Notes under the pieces: generated by a model
What the model saw: only the letters and a program-made list of their open reading frames with translations
Told to the model about the DNA's origin: nothing
Databases searched by the model: none
Made by a program: the position numbers and the translations under genes
Origin: Caldilineaceae bacterium
GTDB taxonomy: Bacteria > Chloroflexota > Anaerolineae > Caldilineales > Caldilineaceae
DNA: 64,000 nucleotides
Reading direction: 5' to 3'
NCBI GenBank assembly: GCA_022842065.1
Contig: JALHQH010000041.1
Location: 1-64,000 of the forward strand
In this document: piece after piece, positions 43,539 through 52,964 of the stretch
Layout of the letters: every line of letters starts with the position of its first letter
How positions within the stretch are numbered: the first letter of the stretch is position 1

Positions 43539-45134
43539 ATGCAACTGTTGATTACCGGTGGCGATAGCGCGTTTGCCCGCGCTGTTGCTGTCGCGCTCGC
43601 CCCGCATCATGCGGTACGCCTTTTTGATGCCCACTTTACGACGCCGCCGCCGGCAGGAGTGGCTCAACTTAGCGGTGATCTACGTGAGCCTCATGATGTG
43701 GCCCCTGCCGTAGCTGGTGTGGATGCGATTCTGCATCTCGCTACGCTAGGCCAGGTGCAAACAACAGGGCTTGACGCGGTCACGGTACTGGATTACGCCA
43801 GCCGCGGGGCTTTTGTGCTCATGAATGCCGCCCGTGAAGCTGGGGTAGGACGCGTGATTGTCGGTAGTACGTTGGCCCTTTTTGACCGTTTGCCCCACCA
43901 TTGGCAAGTCAACGAAGAGTGGCGCCCGCGACCGGAGCCGACCCTAGCGCAACTAGCCCCTTGGGTGACCGAACTTTCCTGCCGTGAGAGTGCCCGTGTC
44001 GGTACCATGTTGGTGCTCTGTCTACGCTTTGGTCAGATCGTCGATGAAGATCAATCGTCAACCCAACCCTATGACCGCCGCTGGTTACACCTGCAAGATG
44101 CGATCCACGGCATTGAATGTGCCCTCGTTTATGATGAGGGTCGCCGCCCCGATTGGGCCCTCTTTCATATTACGGCCCCTGGTTCCCATGCCAAGATCCG
44201 CTTGACCCACGCGGCCAGTGCCAAGCCCGCCTTTGGTTACCAACCCACCCACGATTTTGCGACCCAAGCGGCAACAGCACCCTTGCCGCCCCGCGATGAG
44301 CGTCCCTGGCGCACCATTTTGGCCGCAGTTGCCCCCATTGTTTCCCAGCCGATCCGCAATGTCGTGATTCTCGGCGCTGGTGGCCCCATGGGCGCGGTGA
44401 CCACCCAGGAATTACTCTCCTCCTATACGCTGCGGGTTACCGATGTGCGGCCATTGGCGATGATTGCCGCCGAAGCAAAGCCGCAAGCCCCTGGCGCGCC
44501 GCTGCCCATTCCGGTCAGCGCGCCCCACGCCGAAGCGCAGGTCGATGTGCGCGATCCGGCGCAGGTTTTACAGGCTTGTGCCGGCATGGACGCGATTATC
44601 AACTGCACCGTGGTCCGGCCTCATCCAGTGGATGCCTTCCTGGTCAATACGATTGGGGCCTATAATGTGATGATCGCAGCGGTGGCCTACGGCATTCGGC
44701 GTGTCGTCCATACGGGGCCGCTGGTCCAACATCTGCGCGGCTTTGGCGACTATAGCTGGGACTATGATCTGCCGGTGGATGCCCCGGGGCGCGGCTTTGA
44801 CCATCTTTACATTCACTCCAAGTTTCTGGGCCAGGAGATCTGCCGGGTCTTTGCCGAATATTATGACCTGGAGGTGCCGGTGCTGCTCTTCTGTGCCCTC
44901 TACAATCAGGAAGTGATTAAAGATGGGTATAGTCTCTTTACCATCTCGTGGGCCGATACGGGGCGGGCCTTGCGCCGTGCTCTGGAAGTAACCTCACTGC
45001 CTTCGCCTTATGAAATGGTCAATATTAGTGCAGATCTGCCCCATGCGCGGTTTGACCATCGCAAGGCGCACTGGCTATTGGATTGGCAGCCACGGGATGA
45101 GCTGCGGACATTTTGGCAGGATGAGGGGGCATAA
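43539..45134 (+). CDS. Tandem two-domain NAD-dependent epimerase-like protein
   Basis: A 531-residue protein with two extended-SDR (epimerase/dehydratase) units in one chain. The first (~1-250) begins QLLITGGDSAFARAVAVALA, with VGRVIVGSTLALF. The second (~270-530) begins NVVILGAGGPMGAVTTQELL and has YGIRRVVHTGPLVQHL and LYIHSKFLGQEICR. The first cofactor loop is a degenerate GGDSAFA. Of the catalytic Tyr-x3-Lys pairs, the second domain shows YIHSK (Y-x3-K), while the first has no clear counterpart, so one domain may be structural or regulatory. GGAG lies 9 nt before the ATG. The substrate is unknown; it is more than twice the usual single-domain length. Confidence 0.82.
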   Translation: MQLLITGGDSAFARAVAVALAPHHAVRLFDAHFTTPPPAGVAQLSGDLREPHDVAPAVAGVDAILHLATLGQVQTTGLDAVTVLDYASRGAFVLMNAAREAGVGRVIVGSTLALFDRLPHHWQVNEEWRPRPEPTLAQLAPWVTELSCRESARVGTMLVLCLRFGQIVDEDQSSTQPYDRRWLHLQDAIHGIECALVYDEGRRPDWALFHITAPGSHAKIRLTHAASAKPAFGYQPTHDFATQAATAPLPPRDERPWRTILAAVAPIVSQPIRNVVILGAGGPMGAVTTQELLSSYTLRVTDVRPLAMIAAEAKPQAPGAPLPIPVSAPHAEAQVDVRDPAQVLQACAGMDAIINCTVVRPHPVDAFLVNTIGAYNVMIAAVAYGIRRVVHTGPLVQHLRGFGDYSWDYDLPVDAPGRGFDHLYIHSKFLGQEICRVFAEYYDLEVPVLLFCALYNQEVIKDGYSLFTISWADTGRALRRALEVTSLPSPYEMVNISADLPHARFDHRKAHWLLDWQPRDELRTFWQDEGA

Positions 45135-45325
45135 GCAGATAGGCTGTAAGGTCTGCATCGCTGTTGTGCAAACTTTATGCTGTTTTTTGGTGATTATGTA
45201 AGTTTTCCCTCACTTGACGAAGTGTCTATCCGGGGGTATAGTGTATGTGTTAGTTTTATGCCTATACATCATGTGTTCATTATGCCCCTGCTGGCGATAA
45301 GGCTTGTCGCCACATGAACGCTGAC

Positions 45326-45550
45326 TCAGCGCCATGTTTGTTGAACGTCTATTCGTTTGCGTTCCTTAAAATCGTGATGCTCCCAACCATTGGTAACAAT
45401 GGTTAAGTGATCAAAACCCCGGCCATCTTTACTGCATAAGCTGAAATCACAGCGATGCAACTTGATTTGGTCGACAAAAGTGTGATTGTTTTGAACCGCT
45501 GCTGCTTTCGCTGACCAAATGACGCGTTGTCGATAAACGTAGATAAACAA
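45326..45550 (-). CDS. Small hypothetical ORF, possibly a gene remnant
   Basis: An open frame ending RKRIDVQQTWR and containing HRCDFSLCSKDGRGFDHLTI and NGWEHHDF. It looks protein-like (balanced residues, regular Trp/His/Cys positions) and overlaps nothing else. Only a TTG at 45550 is available as a start; the frame stays open about 80 bp further upstream without ATG or GTG, into a palindrome. I do not recognise the family. A remnant of a longer gene is the most likely reading. Confidence 0.35.
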   Translation of the reverse strand: MFIYVYRQRVIWSAKAAAVQNNHTFVDQIKLHRCDFSLCSKDGRGFDHLTIVTNGWEHHDFKERKRIDVQQTWR

Positions 45551-45626
45551 CGTGTCGCACCCATGTTTGCTTGCGGTCTCTCTGGCGCTAATGCCTATCG
45601 CAAAAAGCTGGATTTGCAGACCGATG

Positions 45627-45699
45627 TATACTAGCGGTTGTCAACAGTTAGCCTTTTCGACACGAGTCAAAAGGTTAACTGTTGACAGCGCCCAGTATA
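45627..45699. repeat. Imperfect palindrome with CTGTCAACAG arms
   Basis: GTCAACAGTTAGCCTTTTCG (from 45640) pairs with 45666-45686 apart from two mismatches and a bulge, and outer sequences TATACTAGCGG and CGCCCAGTATA extend it. The segment GCGCTGTCAACAG on the complementary strand is also at the left edge of the element at 50027. It lies upstream of the vapBC-like pair. The rest of the 626-bp gap (45135-45760) shows no convincing gene except the weak frame at 45326. Confidence 0.7.
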
Positions 45700-45760
45700 T
45701 CTGCGCAAAAGCACGCCTGCTTTTCAAAGCGAGCACACTTAAGGAGGAGAAAAGGTTCCC

Positions 45761-46030
45761 GTGTTCGAGATAACATATACAGGAGCGGATGTCGTGATTC
45801 CCAAAGACACAATCGAAGACCAACTCGGTTATCGTCCTGGTGATAAATTACGTGTGCTCATCCACGGTAAGGTAAAATTGGTCCCTGTGCTGCGTCTGCC
45901 CGATGATACCGCCCGTCTGCGTGCGGGGCTTGATGCAATGGCCGGCAGTTGGTCAGCGGATGATGTCGAACAGTTTCATAAGTTGCGCCAGGAGTTGTGG
46001 GCTGAATGGCAGATTCGCGAATCTGTGTAG
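45761..46030 (+). CDS. AbrB/SpoVT-type antitoxin
   Basis: An 89-residue protein. The N-terminal swapped-hairpin region, VVIPKDTIEDQLGYRPGDKL followed by RVLIHGKVKLVPV, is an AbrB/MazE-like DNA-binding domain; the rest, DDVEQFHKLRQELWAEW, is the toxin-binding tail. It starts with GTG at 45761, with AAAAGG 5 nt upstream and a stronger AAGGAGGAG further 5'. The gene overlaps the PIN toxin gene by 25 bp. It should bind and silence the toxin and repress the operon. Confidence 0.85.
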   Translation: MFEITYTGADVVIPKDTIEDQLGYRPGDKLRVLIHGKVKLVPVLRLPDDTARLRAGLDAMAGSWSADDVEQFHKLRQELWAEWQIRESV

Positions 46031-46410
46031 ATACCGACATCGTTATCGATTATCTACAAGGCAAGCCAGACGCGTTTGTCAATGCGGTGCTGCGCTTCGA
46101 TGCCTATATTACCTCGGTTACGCTCTTTGAATTAGAGTCAGTGGCGTCACTCTCCACTCGCCAGACGCAACTCCTCTATCAGGTTTACCTTGCCGTCAAT
46201 ACATTGCCTTTTAACGATGAAGCGGCGCGCCATGCGGCCCGGATTATCAAAGAACATCGCGCCAACGAACGGCAGATTGGCCTCAATGATGCGTTGGTTG
46301 CCGGGATCTGTATTGCTAGCCAAGTACCCTTGTTGACGCGCAAGACCCGGAGTTTTCGTCATGTTGACGACTTGCAATTGATTACTCCAGAAGATCTGGC
46401 GGAGATTTAA
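46006..46410 (+). CDS. vapC: VapC-like PIN-domain ribonuclease toxin
   Basis: A 134-residue PIN-domain protein. The acidic active-site residues are visible: Asp in CVDTDIVIDYL, Glu in TLFELESVA, and Asp in GLNDALVAGICIA, plus a fourth acidic position near RKTRSFRHVDDLQLI. Length is normal. VapC toxins are Mg-dependent RNases acting on tRNA or rRNA. The start lies within the antitoxin gene, which favours coupled translation; the M14 peptidase gene begins 3 bp after the stop, so the toxin pair and the secreted peptidase probably share a transcript. Confidence 0.9.
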   Translation: MADSRICVDTDIVIDYLQGKPDAFVNAVLRFDAYITSVTLFELESVASLSTRQTQLLYQVYLAVNTLPFNDEAARHAARIIKEHRANERQIGLNDALVAGICIASQVPLLTRKTRSFRHVDDLQLITPEDLAEI

Positions 46411-46413
46411 GCG

Positions 46414-48264
46414 ATGCGCTCCCTATCACGCCTGTTTGTGATACTTTTTGCCGCGCCTGTACTACTTTGGGCGTTGACCTCTACCACAGTGGCTGCGCAG
46501 CAAACACTCCCCCTGCCAACTGCCCTGCCTTTGCCCACGCCGGCCACCGCACCAGCGACCACACCCATCATTGCGCAAATTCACTTTCAAAGCTATGCCG
46601 CCTTACAGGCCCTAACCACCCAAGTTGATGTGTGGGAGGTGCAGCATAGCCAGACCCCAGGGCAAGGCTATGTGGTTGCGCTCTTGCCGGCGGCACAGCA
46701 AGCCGCGCTGCGCGCGCAGGGCTATCGGCTGGTGGTTGATGCGTCAAGGTCTGCCCTGTTGGCTTGGCAGCCGGCGCGTTCGGCCCAACAAAGTGCCGGC
46801 ATTCCCGGCTTCCCCTGTTACCGCACGGTGGAAGAGACCTATACCGCGCTCGCCCAATTGGCCACTGCCCATCCTACCTTGGCGCAATGGCAGGATATTG
46901 GTGATAGTTGGGATAAGGTGACCCCTGCTGACGCTGCCGGCTATGACCTGATGGCGTTGGTCCTCACCAACCGGGCCCGACCTGGTCCGAAACCGGTCTT
47001 CTTGCTCATTGCCGCCATCCATGCGCGCGAATTCACCACCGCGGAAGTAGCCACGCGTTTTGGTGAATATCTGATCGAAAATTACGGTACGGACGGTGAC
47101 ATTACCCATCTGCTCGATACCACCGAAATTCATATTGTGCCACAGGCAAACCCTGATGGGCGCAAACGGGCCGAGGGCGTGGTCTACTGGCGCAAAAATA
47201 CGAACCGCAACAGTTGTACCAATGAGAACCCTTTTTTCTCTTACTATGGGATTGATCTGAACCGCAATAGCAGCTTTAAGTGGGGTGCTTGTGAAGGTAG
47301 CGGCTGCTCCACTGCCCAAGGCTGTTTAGACACCTATCGGGGCTCTGTCCCCGCTTCCGAACCGGAAACGCAGGCCCTTGAAAGCTATATGCGCACCATT
47401 TTTGCTGATCAGCGGGGCGAACTCGATACCGATGCTGCGCCGACGGATGCCAGCGGCTTGCTGATCTCACTCCACAGTTACGGCGGGCAAGTGCTCTTCC
47501 CCTGGGGTTGGCGGCCCATCCCCAGCCCGAATCACAGCGCATTGGAGACCCTTGGGCGCAAATTTGGTTACTTTACCGGCTATGAGGTCTGTCAAGCCGG
47601 CGAACCGGGTTGTATCTATCAGACCGACGGGACGACCGATGATTGGGCCTATGGTGAATTGGGGATCGCGGCCTATACCTTTGAGCTAGGGACGGCCTTT
47701 TTTGAGCAATGTACCTATTTCGAAGAAGAGATTATCGATGATGAAATCGCCGCGCTGCTCTATGCCGCCAAAGTCGCCGGACAACCCTATCAATTGCCGG
47801 CTGGCCCAGAGACGCTTGATATCACCATGACCCTGATCACGAACACGGTTGCGCTGTCGGTCGCCAACGCACTGCCGGCGGCTGGGGCTCAACCACTACT
47901 GCGGATCCGGGCCACCGCCAATGATACGCGCTACGCCAGCAAAGGCTGGGGCATTGAGGCCAGCCAGGTCATCAGCGCTGCCCGGTTGACCCTTACCGGC
48001 CCCTTGCCCCTGACCACCACGCTGGTCTACACGATGACTGCGGTCGATGGCCAGTTTGACAGCAATGTGGAGACCGTAGAGCAGTTACTGCCTTTGCCGA
48101 CTGACCCCACGGTGACTTATCAAGCCCGCATTGAGAGCCAGGATGCTAATGGCCAGTGGGGTGCCGCCACTGCGGCCTTGATTGTGCAGCCCCCACCCAC
48201 CGACGAACCACCAACAGAAGAGCCGCGGCGCAATACTGTTTATTTACCCTTGATCGCCCAGTAA
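46414..48264 (+). CDS. Secreted M14 zinc carboxypeptidase
   Basis: A 616-residue exported metallopeptidase. A signal peptide (LFVILFAAPVLLWALTSTTV, cleavage near VAAQ) is followed by a Pro/Thr stretch, a pro-region-like segment, and the peptidase domain (~135-455). Zinc ligands are the HAREF His and Glu and the His of ISLHSYGG; the catalytic Glu is in YTFELGTAFF, and NPDGRKRAEG is the substrate-binding region. A C-terminal beta domain (~465-600) and a short tail NTVYLPLIAQ close the protein, matching the YLPL motif near the end of the NHL protein. It digests external peptides at the cell surface or outside. Confidence 0.92.
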   Translation: MRSLSRLFVILFAAPVLLWALTSTTVAAQQTLPLPTALPLPTPATAPATTPIIAQIHFQSYAALQALTTQVDVWEVQHSQTPGQGYVVALLPAAQQAALRAQGYRLVVDASRSALLAWQPARSAQQSAGIPGFPCYRTVEETYTALAQLATAHPTLAQWQDIGDSWDKVTPADAAGYDLMALVLTNRARPGPKPVFLLIAAIHAREFTTAEVATRFGEYLIENYGTDGDITHLLDTTEIHIVPQANPDGRKRAEGVVYWRKNTNRNSCTNENPFFSYYGIDLNRNSSFKWGACEGSGCSTAQGCLDTYRGSVPASEPETQALESYMRTIFADQRGELDTDAAPTDASGLLISLHSYGGQVLFPWGWRPIPSPNHSALETLGRKFGYFTGYEVCQAGEPGCIYQTDGTTDDWAYGELGIAAYTFELGTAFFEQCTYFEEEIIDDEIAALLYAAKVAGQPYQLPAGPETLDITMTLITNTVALSVANALPAAGAQPLLRIRATANDTRYASKGWGIEASQVISAARLTLTGPLPLTTTLVYTMTAVDGQFDSNVETVEQLLPLPTDPTVTYQARIESQDANGQWGAATAALIVQPPPTDEPPTEEPRRNTVYLPLIAQ

Positions 48265-48307
48265 CATTTTATGACAGGAAGCAGAGCGGCCTTTGGTCAG
48301 AACGTAT

Positions 48308-49825
48308 TTACTGCGCTTCGTTCACCACTTGATCTTCTAACACCGCGCCATCAGCGATCCAATAAGGGGTGACGCCCTGGTTGACAATGCGTACCTTGCC
48401 GCGGATGACAATATCCCGCCCAAAATAGACATCGCCTTCCACACGTAGCTCTGTGCAATCAAGCAGGGAAGGCGCGCCATGCGGGAAACGTTTGCGCATC
48501 TCATCAATTAACCCATAGTAGCGATCATCGAGCAGCACCAACGGGATGCCCTGGTGGCCCCGGTGGGCACGCTGTGGGTTTTCGACCAAATGGCGCTCGC
48601 CATTGAGCACATAGGCATCGGACCAGAGCACAAGCAGGTCATTATTCTTCTTGACTGGTGCAAAACGGCTGCGATCAACGGCCAGGGCTTGCGCACCAGC
48701 AAAGCTGGCAATGGCTGAACCCATGGCCGTTTCCAGTTGATAGACGCGTGGTGAATCGGGTTGCGTGGGATCGACGGGCTTTTCGTTGCGGATCAGTGGT
48801 AAGCCGAGGATGCCGTTGCGTTCGTCGAGAACTTGTTGCAAGGTGGGTAGATGTACCCATAGATTGTTGGTGTTGAAATAGCGATAGCGGGTAATGTCCT
48901 GGAAGGCGTCAAGTTCACTCTCGGCACATTGTGCAATCTCGCGTAGAATCAACTGGCCATCAGGGCGTTGGGCTAAATGGCCCCCTTTGCGGTCGGCCGC
49001 TGTGCGCGCGGCGACCTCCATCAAGAATGGCAGTTTGGCGGTGGCCAGATAACCCAAAATACTAAGATCAAGCGTTGCGCCCAGATTGTCGGCGTTGCTG
49101 ACAAAGGCATATTCGTAGCCCTGGGCCAGCAGTTGCGCCAGCATGCCGCTGGTGGTCAGCGCGGCATAGATATCGCCATGACCGGGCGGGCACCACTCTT
49201 TGGCCGGATCGGCCGGCCACTTAGCGGGGAGCAGCGTCTCTTTGAGGATCTTTGGTTCTTTGTGTTGCAAAAAACTGCTGGCTAACTGCTGTTCAAATTC
49301 ACTGTGCGCGGCCAGCGCCGCCTCAGTCGCATGCTCGGTGCTAAAACTATTCATCAGCAAGAGGGGAATGCGAGCCTGATGGCGCTTGCGCAGGTGGAGT
49401 ACCTGTTCCACAATAATATCGAGAAAGCGTAGCCCATCTTTCACCGGCAGCAGTGACTTCGGTCCCTGCATCCCCATACTTGTGCCCAAGCCACCGTTGA
49501 GTTTAATCACCACTACCCGATCCAGCAACTTTGTGCCTGCTGTGGCCAAGGTCGGTGCTAATCCGGCCAGGGTCGGCAGATCGGCCGTGGGCAGTGCTTC
49601 GGCATTCGGAATAAAGCCGGTTGCCCCCGCGCCTAATTGGGTATAGTAATGGCAAAAGAGATCGATCATCAGTCCCGGTAACTTGGCGTTTTGCATCTTG
49701 GTCACAAACGCCTGCACCGAGCTTGTTTTCAACTCTGGCACCGCAACTCGATTCTGGTTTATTTTGTCAAGACCATAGGCGGCCTGGCCGGGTAACGGCG
49801 GCTTGCGGTCAACGGTTTGTAGCAT
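48308..49825 (-). CDS. UTP-glucose-1-phosphate uridylyltransferase (UDPGP family)
   Basis: A 505-residue eukaryotic-type UDP-sugar pyrophosphorylase making UDP-glucose from UTP and glucose-1-phosphate. The nucleotide-binding signature is VVIKLNGGLGTSMGMQGPKS; EWCPPGHGDIYAAL, FVSNADNLGATLD and RYRYFNTNNLWVHLPTL follow, then a C-terminal left-handed beta-helix region. The ATG at 49825 is chosen, with AAGGAGC 8 nt upstream; an in-frame extension of 32 residues upstream has no similarity. This family is distinct from bacterial GalU and is found in scattered bacteria. Confidence 0.93.
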   Translation of the reverse strand: MLQTVDRKPPLPGQAAYGLDKINQNRVAVPELKTSSVQAFVTKMQNAKLPGLMIDLFCHYYTQLGAGATGFIPNAEALPTADLPTLAGLAPTLATAGTKLLDRVVVIKLNGGLGTSMGMQGPKSLLPVKDGLRFLDIIVEQVLHLRKRHQARIPLLLMNSFSTEHATEAALAAHSEFEQQLASSFLQHKEPKILKETLLPAKWPADPAKEWCPPGHGDIYAALTTSGMLAQLLAQGYEYAFVSNADNLGATLDLSILGYLATAKLPFLMEVAARTAADRKGGHLAQRPDGQLILREIAQCAESELDAFQDITRYRYFNTNNLWVHLPTLQQVLDERNGILGLPLIRNEKPVDPTQPDSPRVYQLETAMGSAIASFAGAQALAVDRSRFAPVKKNNDLLVLWSDAYVLNGERHLVENPQRAHRGHQGIPLVLLDDRYYGLIDEMRKRFPHGAPSLLDCTELRVEGDVYFGRDIVIRGKVRIVNQGVTPYWIADGAVLEDQVVNEAQ

Positions 49826-50026
49826 GCTCGTAAGCTCCTTGTCTATTGCGTACTTGCCAGGGGAGTGGGCAGTGGCGCAGGTGGGTTCGGCGCGCCTGCT
49901 CAATGGCGCGCCGAATGGCATATTTCCTTACGAGCAATCCTACAACAAAAACTGTAAAAAGAGCCTTACAACCAATTGACAATTTTTCTTAAGGTCTGAT
50001 GTTACGCAGGTCAGTCCTTAAGCGCG

Positions 50027-50149
50027 CTGTCAACAGATTTTGAGAACGGATTTAGCAGAGGGCATGAACCAAATCCGTTCTTGGGTAGCTGGTAGAACGG
50101 ATTTTGGTAAGGTGAATCCGTTCAATCTGTTCTCAGAATCTGTTGACAG
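50027..50149. repeat. Three-way-junction palindrome with GAACGGATT hairpins
   Basis: The outer stem CTGTCAACAGATTTTGAGAA (from 50027) with its partner ending at 50149 pairs over about 26 bp with two mismatches. It encloses two hairpins, 50044-50080 (GAACGGATTT/AAATCCGTTC) and 50095-50122 (GAACGGATT/AATCCGTTC). Still further out, ATGTTACGCAG (50000-50009 region) faces CTGCGTAACAT (50156-50166), and TTAA occurs on both sides. It lies in a 357-bp gap between the pyrophosphorylase and gamma-glutamyltransferase genes, with no gene in it. Confidence 0.85.
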
Positions 50150-50182
50150 TGTCGTCTGCGTAACATGAGTTAAGGTGGCGGT

Positions 50183-51856
<1,674 letters not shown>

Positions 51857-52079
51857 AGAAGCTCCTGGTTGGTTAGATGGTTGGTTGGTCGTCAGTCGTC
51901 GAGCGTCGGTTGTGGGGGCACTGGGCGCGCCGGTTGGCTTCATCGTATAAAGAAAGTCGCCTTCATCATATAAAAGAGTTGAGCTTGTGTCCAATCGGTA
52001 TTTTCCGGGATAGGCGTCGCGTGCCCCAGCGCTACCGATTTTTTTGTTATTCGGTTGAGGCTGCGGTAGACTATGCCCT

Positions 52080-52862
52080 ATGAGTATCTTGATTGACTAT
52101 GTCGCTAACTACGCGCCGTGGATCTACTTTATCTGTGGCGTGGTTGCTTTATTTCAGATGTATCGTACCTGGCATGTGCGCGCCGAGCGCCGCCAGGCTG
52201 TCTTTTCGTTGGAACGCGAAAAGGCGGTCCGTGATTTGAATAGCATCTTTTCCACGGCCATGTTGCTGCTGCTGATCATGGGCATCACCTATTTTACCAG
52301 TACGACCCTGGTAAAGGCACTCGAACCCTTTGTCGAGGAAGCGATCAACCCCTCACCAGCCTTTAACTTTGTGCCAACACCAACGAACACCCCGCTGCCG
52401 GTGACGCCAACTTCGGCCGTGGCACCGACGCCGGTGCTCTTTGTCACCCCTGGGTTGACGGTGACCATTCAACCTGAACTTGTCCTGACGCCACCTGGAT
52501 TGGCCGTGGAGACGCCGGTGCCGACCGCGACCCCGGCCCCGATTGTGGCCGTGGCCGCCTGTGCCGATCCAAATGCGGCGATTCTGCGGCCTGGCATGAA
52601 TGAGACGGTGCGGGGCACGTTGACGGTGGTGGGGAGCGCAACGCGTGATGCCTTTCAATATTACAAAATTGAATATGCACCCGCTGGTACCGCCAATTTT
52701 ACCTATCTCACCGGCGATAGTAATCCAGTCGTTAACGGTTTCCTGGCCAACATTGATACGGCGGCCTTGGGTAACGGTGGCTGGACCTTGCGCCTGGTCG
52801 TTGTCGATCAGACGGGTAATTACAACGAACCCTGTCAGGTCACCATCTTTGTTGAAAATTGA
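52080..52862 (+). CDS. Two-helix membrane protein with Thr/Pro-rich stalk
   Basis: A 260-residue protein: two transmembrane helices (~12-30 and ~58-80) joined by a charged loop with RAERRQAVFSLEREKAVRDL, a Thr/Pro/Val-rich stretch (~95-155) and a C-terminal extracellular beta domain (~158-260), beginning AACADPNAAILRPGMNETVR and ending YNEPCQVTIFVEN with two cysteines that may bond. I do not recognise a named family; the layout is common in Chloroflexota envelope proteins. It opens a three-gene plus-strand locus (gaps 102 and 13 bp) with two further membrane proteins. Confidence 0.6.
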   Translation: MSILIDYVANYAPWIYFICGVVALFQMYRTWHVRAERRQAVFSLEREKAVRDLNSIFSTAMLLLLIMGITYFTSTTLVKALEPFVEEAINPSPAFNFVPTPTNTPLPVTPTSAVAPTPVLFVTPGLTVTIQPELVLTPPGLAVETPVPTATPAPIVAVAACADPNAAILRPGMNETVRGTLTVVGSATRDAFQYYKIEYAPAGTANFTYLTGDSNPVVNGFLANIDTAALGNGGWTLRLVVVDQTGNYNEPCQVTIFVEN

Positions 52863-52964
52863 ACCGCACCGTGAGCCTCTGCACCTCCCGCTGGGCTTGC
52901 TCCTGCGCGCCCGCGCTGACGCGGCGCCGTGCCGTGGTGCTTGAACTTGACTGACAAGATAAAT

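Noticed and set aside
51857..51994. N-terminal extension of the gamma-glutamyltransferase
   Set aside because: A strong AGGAGC precedes the ATG at 51856, and the extension encodes a CCAACC leader without similarity.
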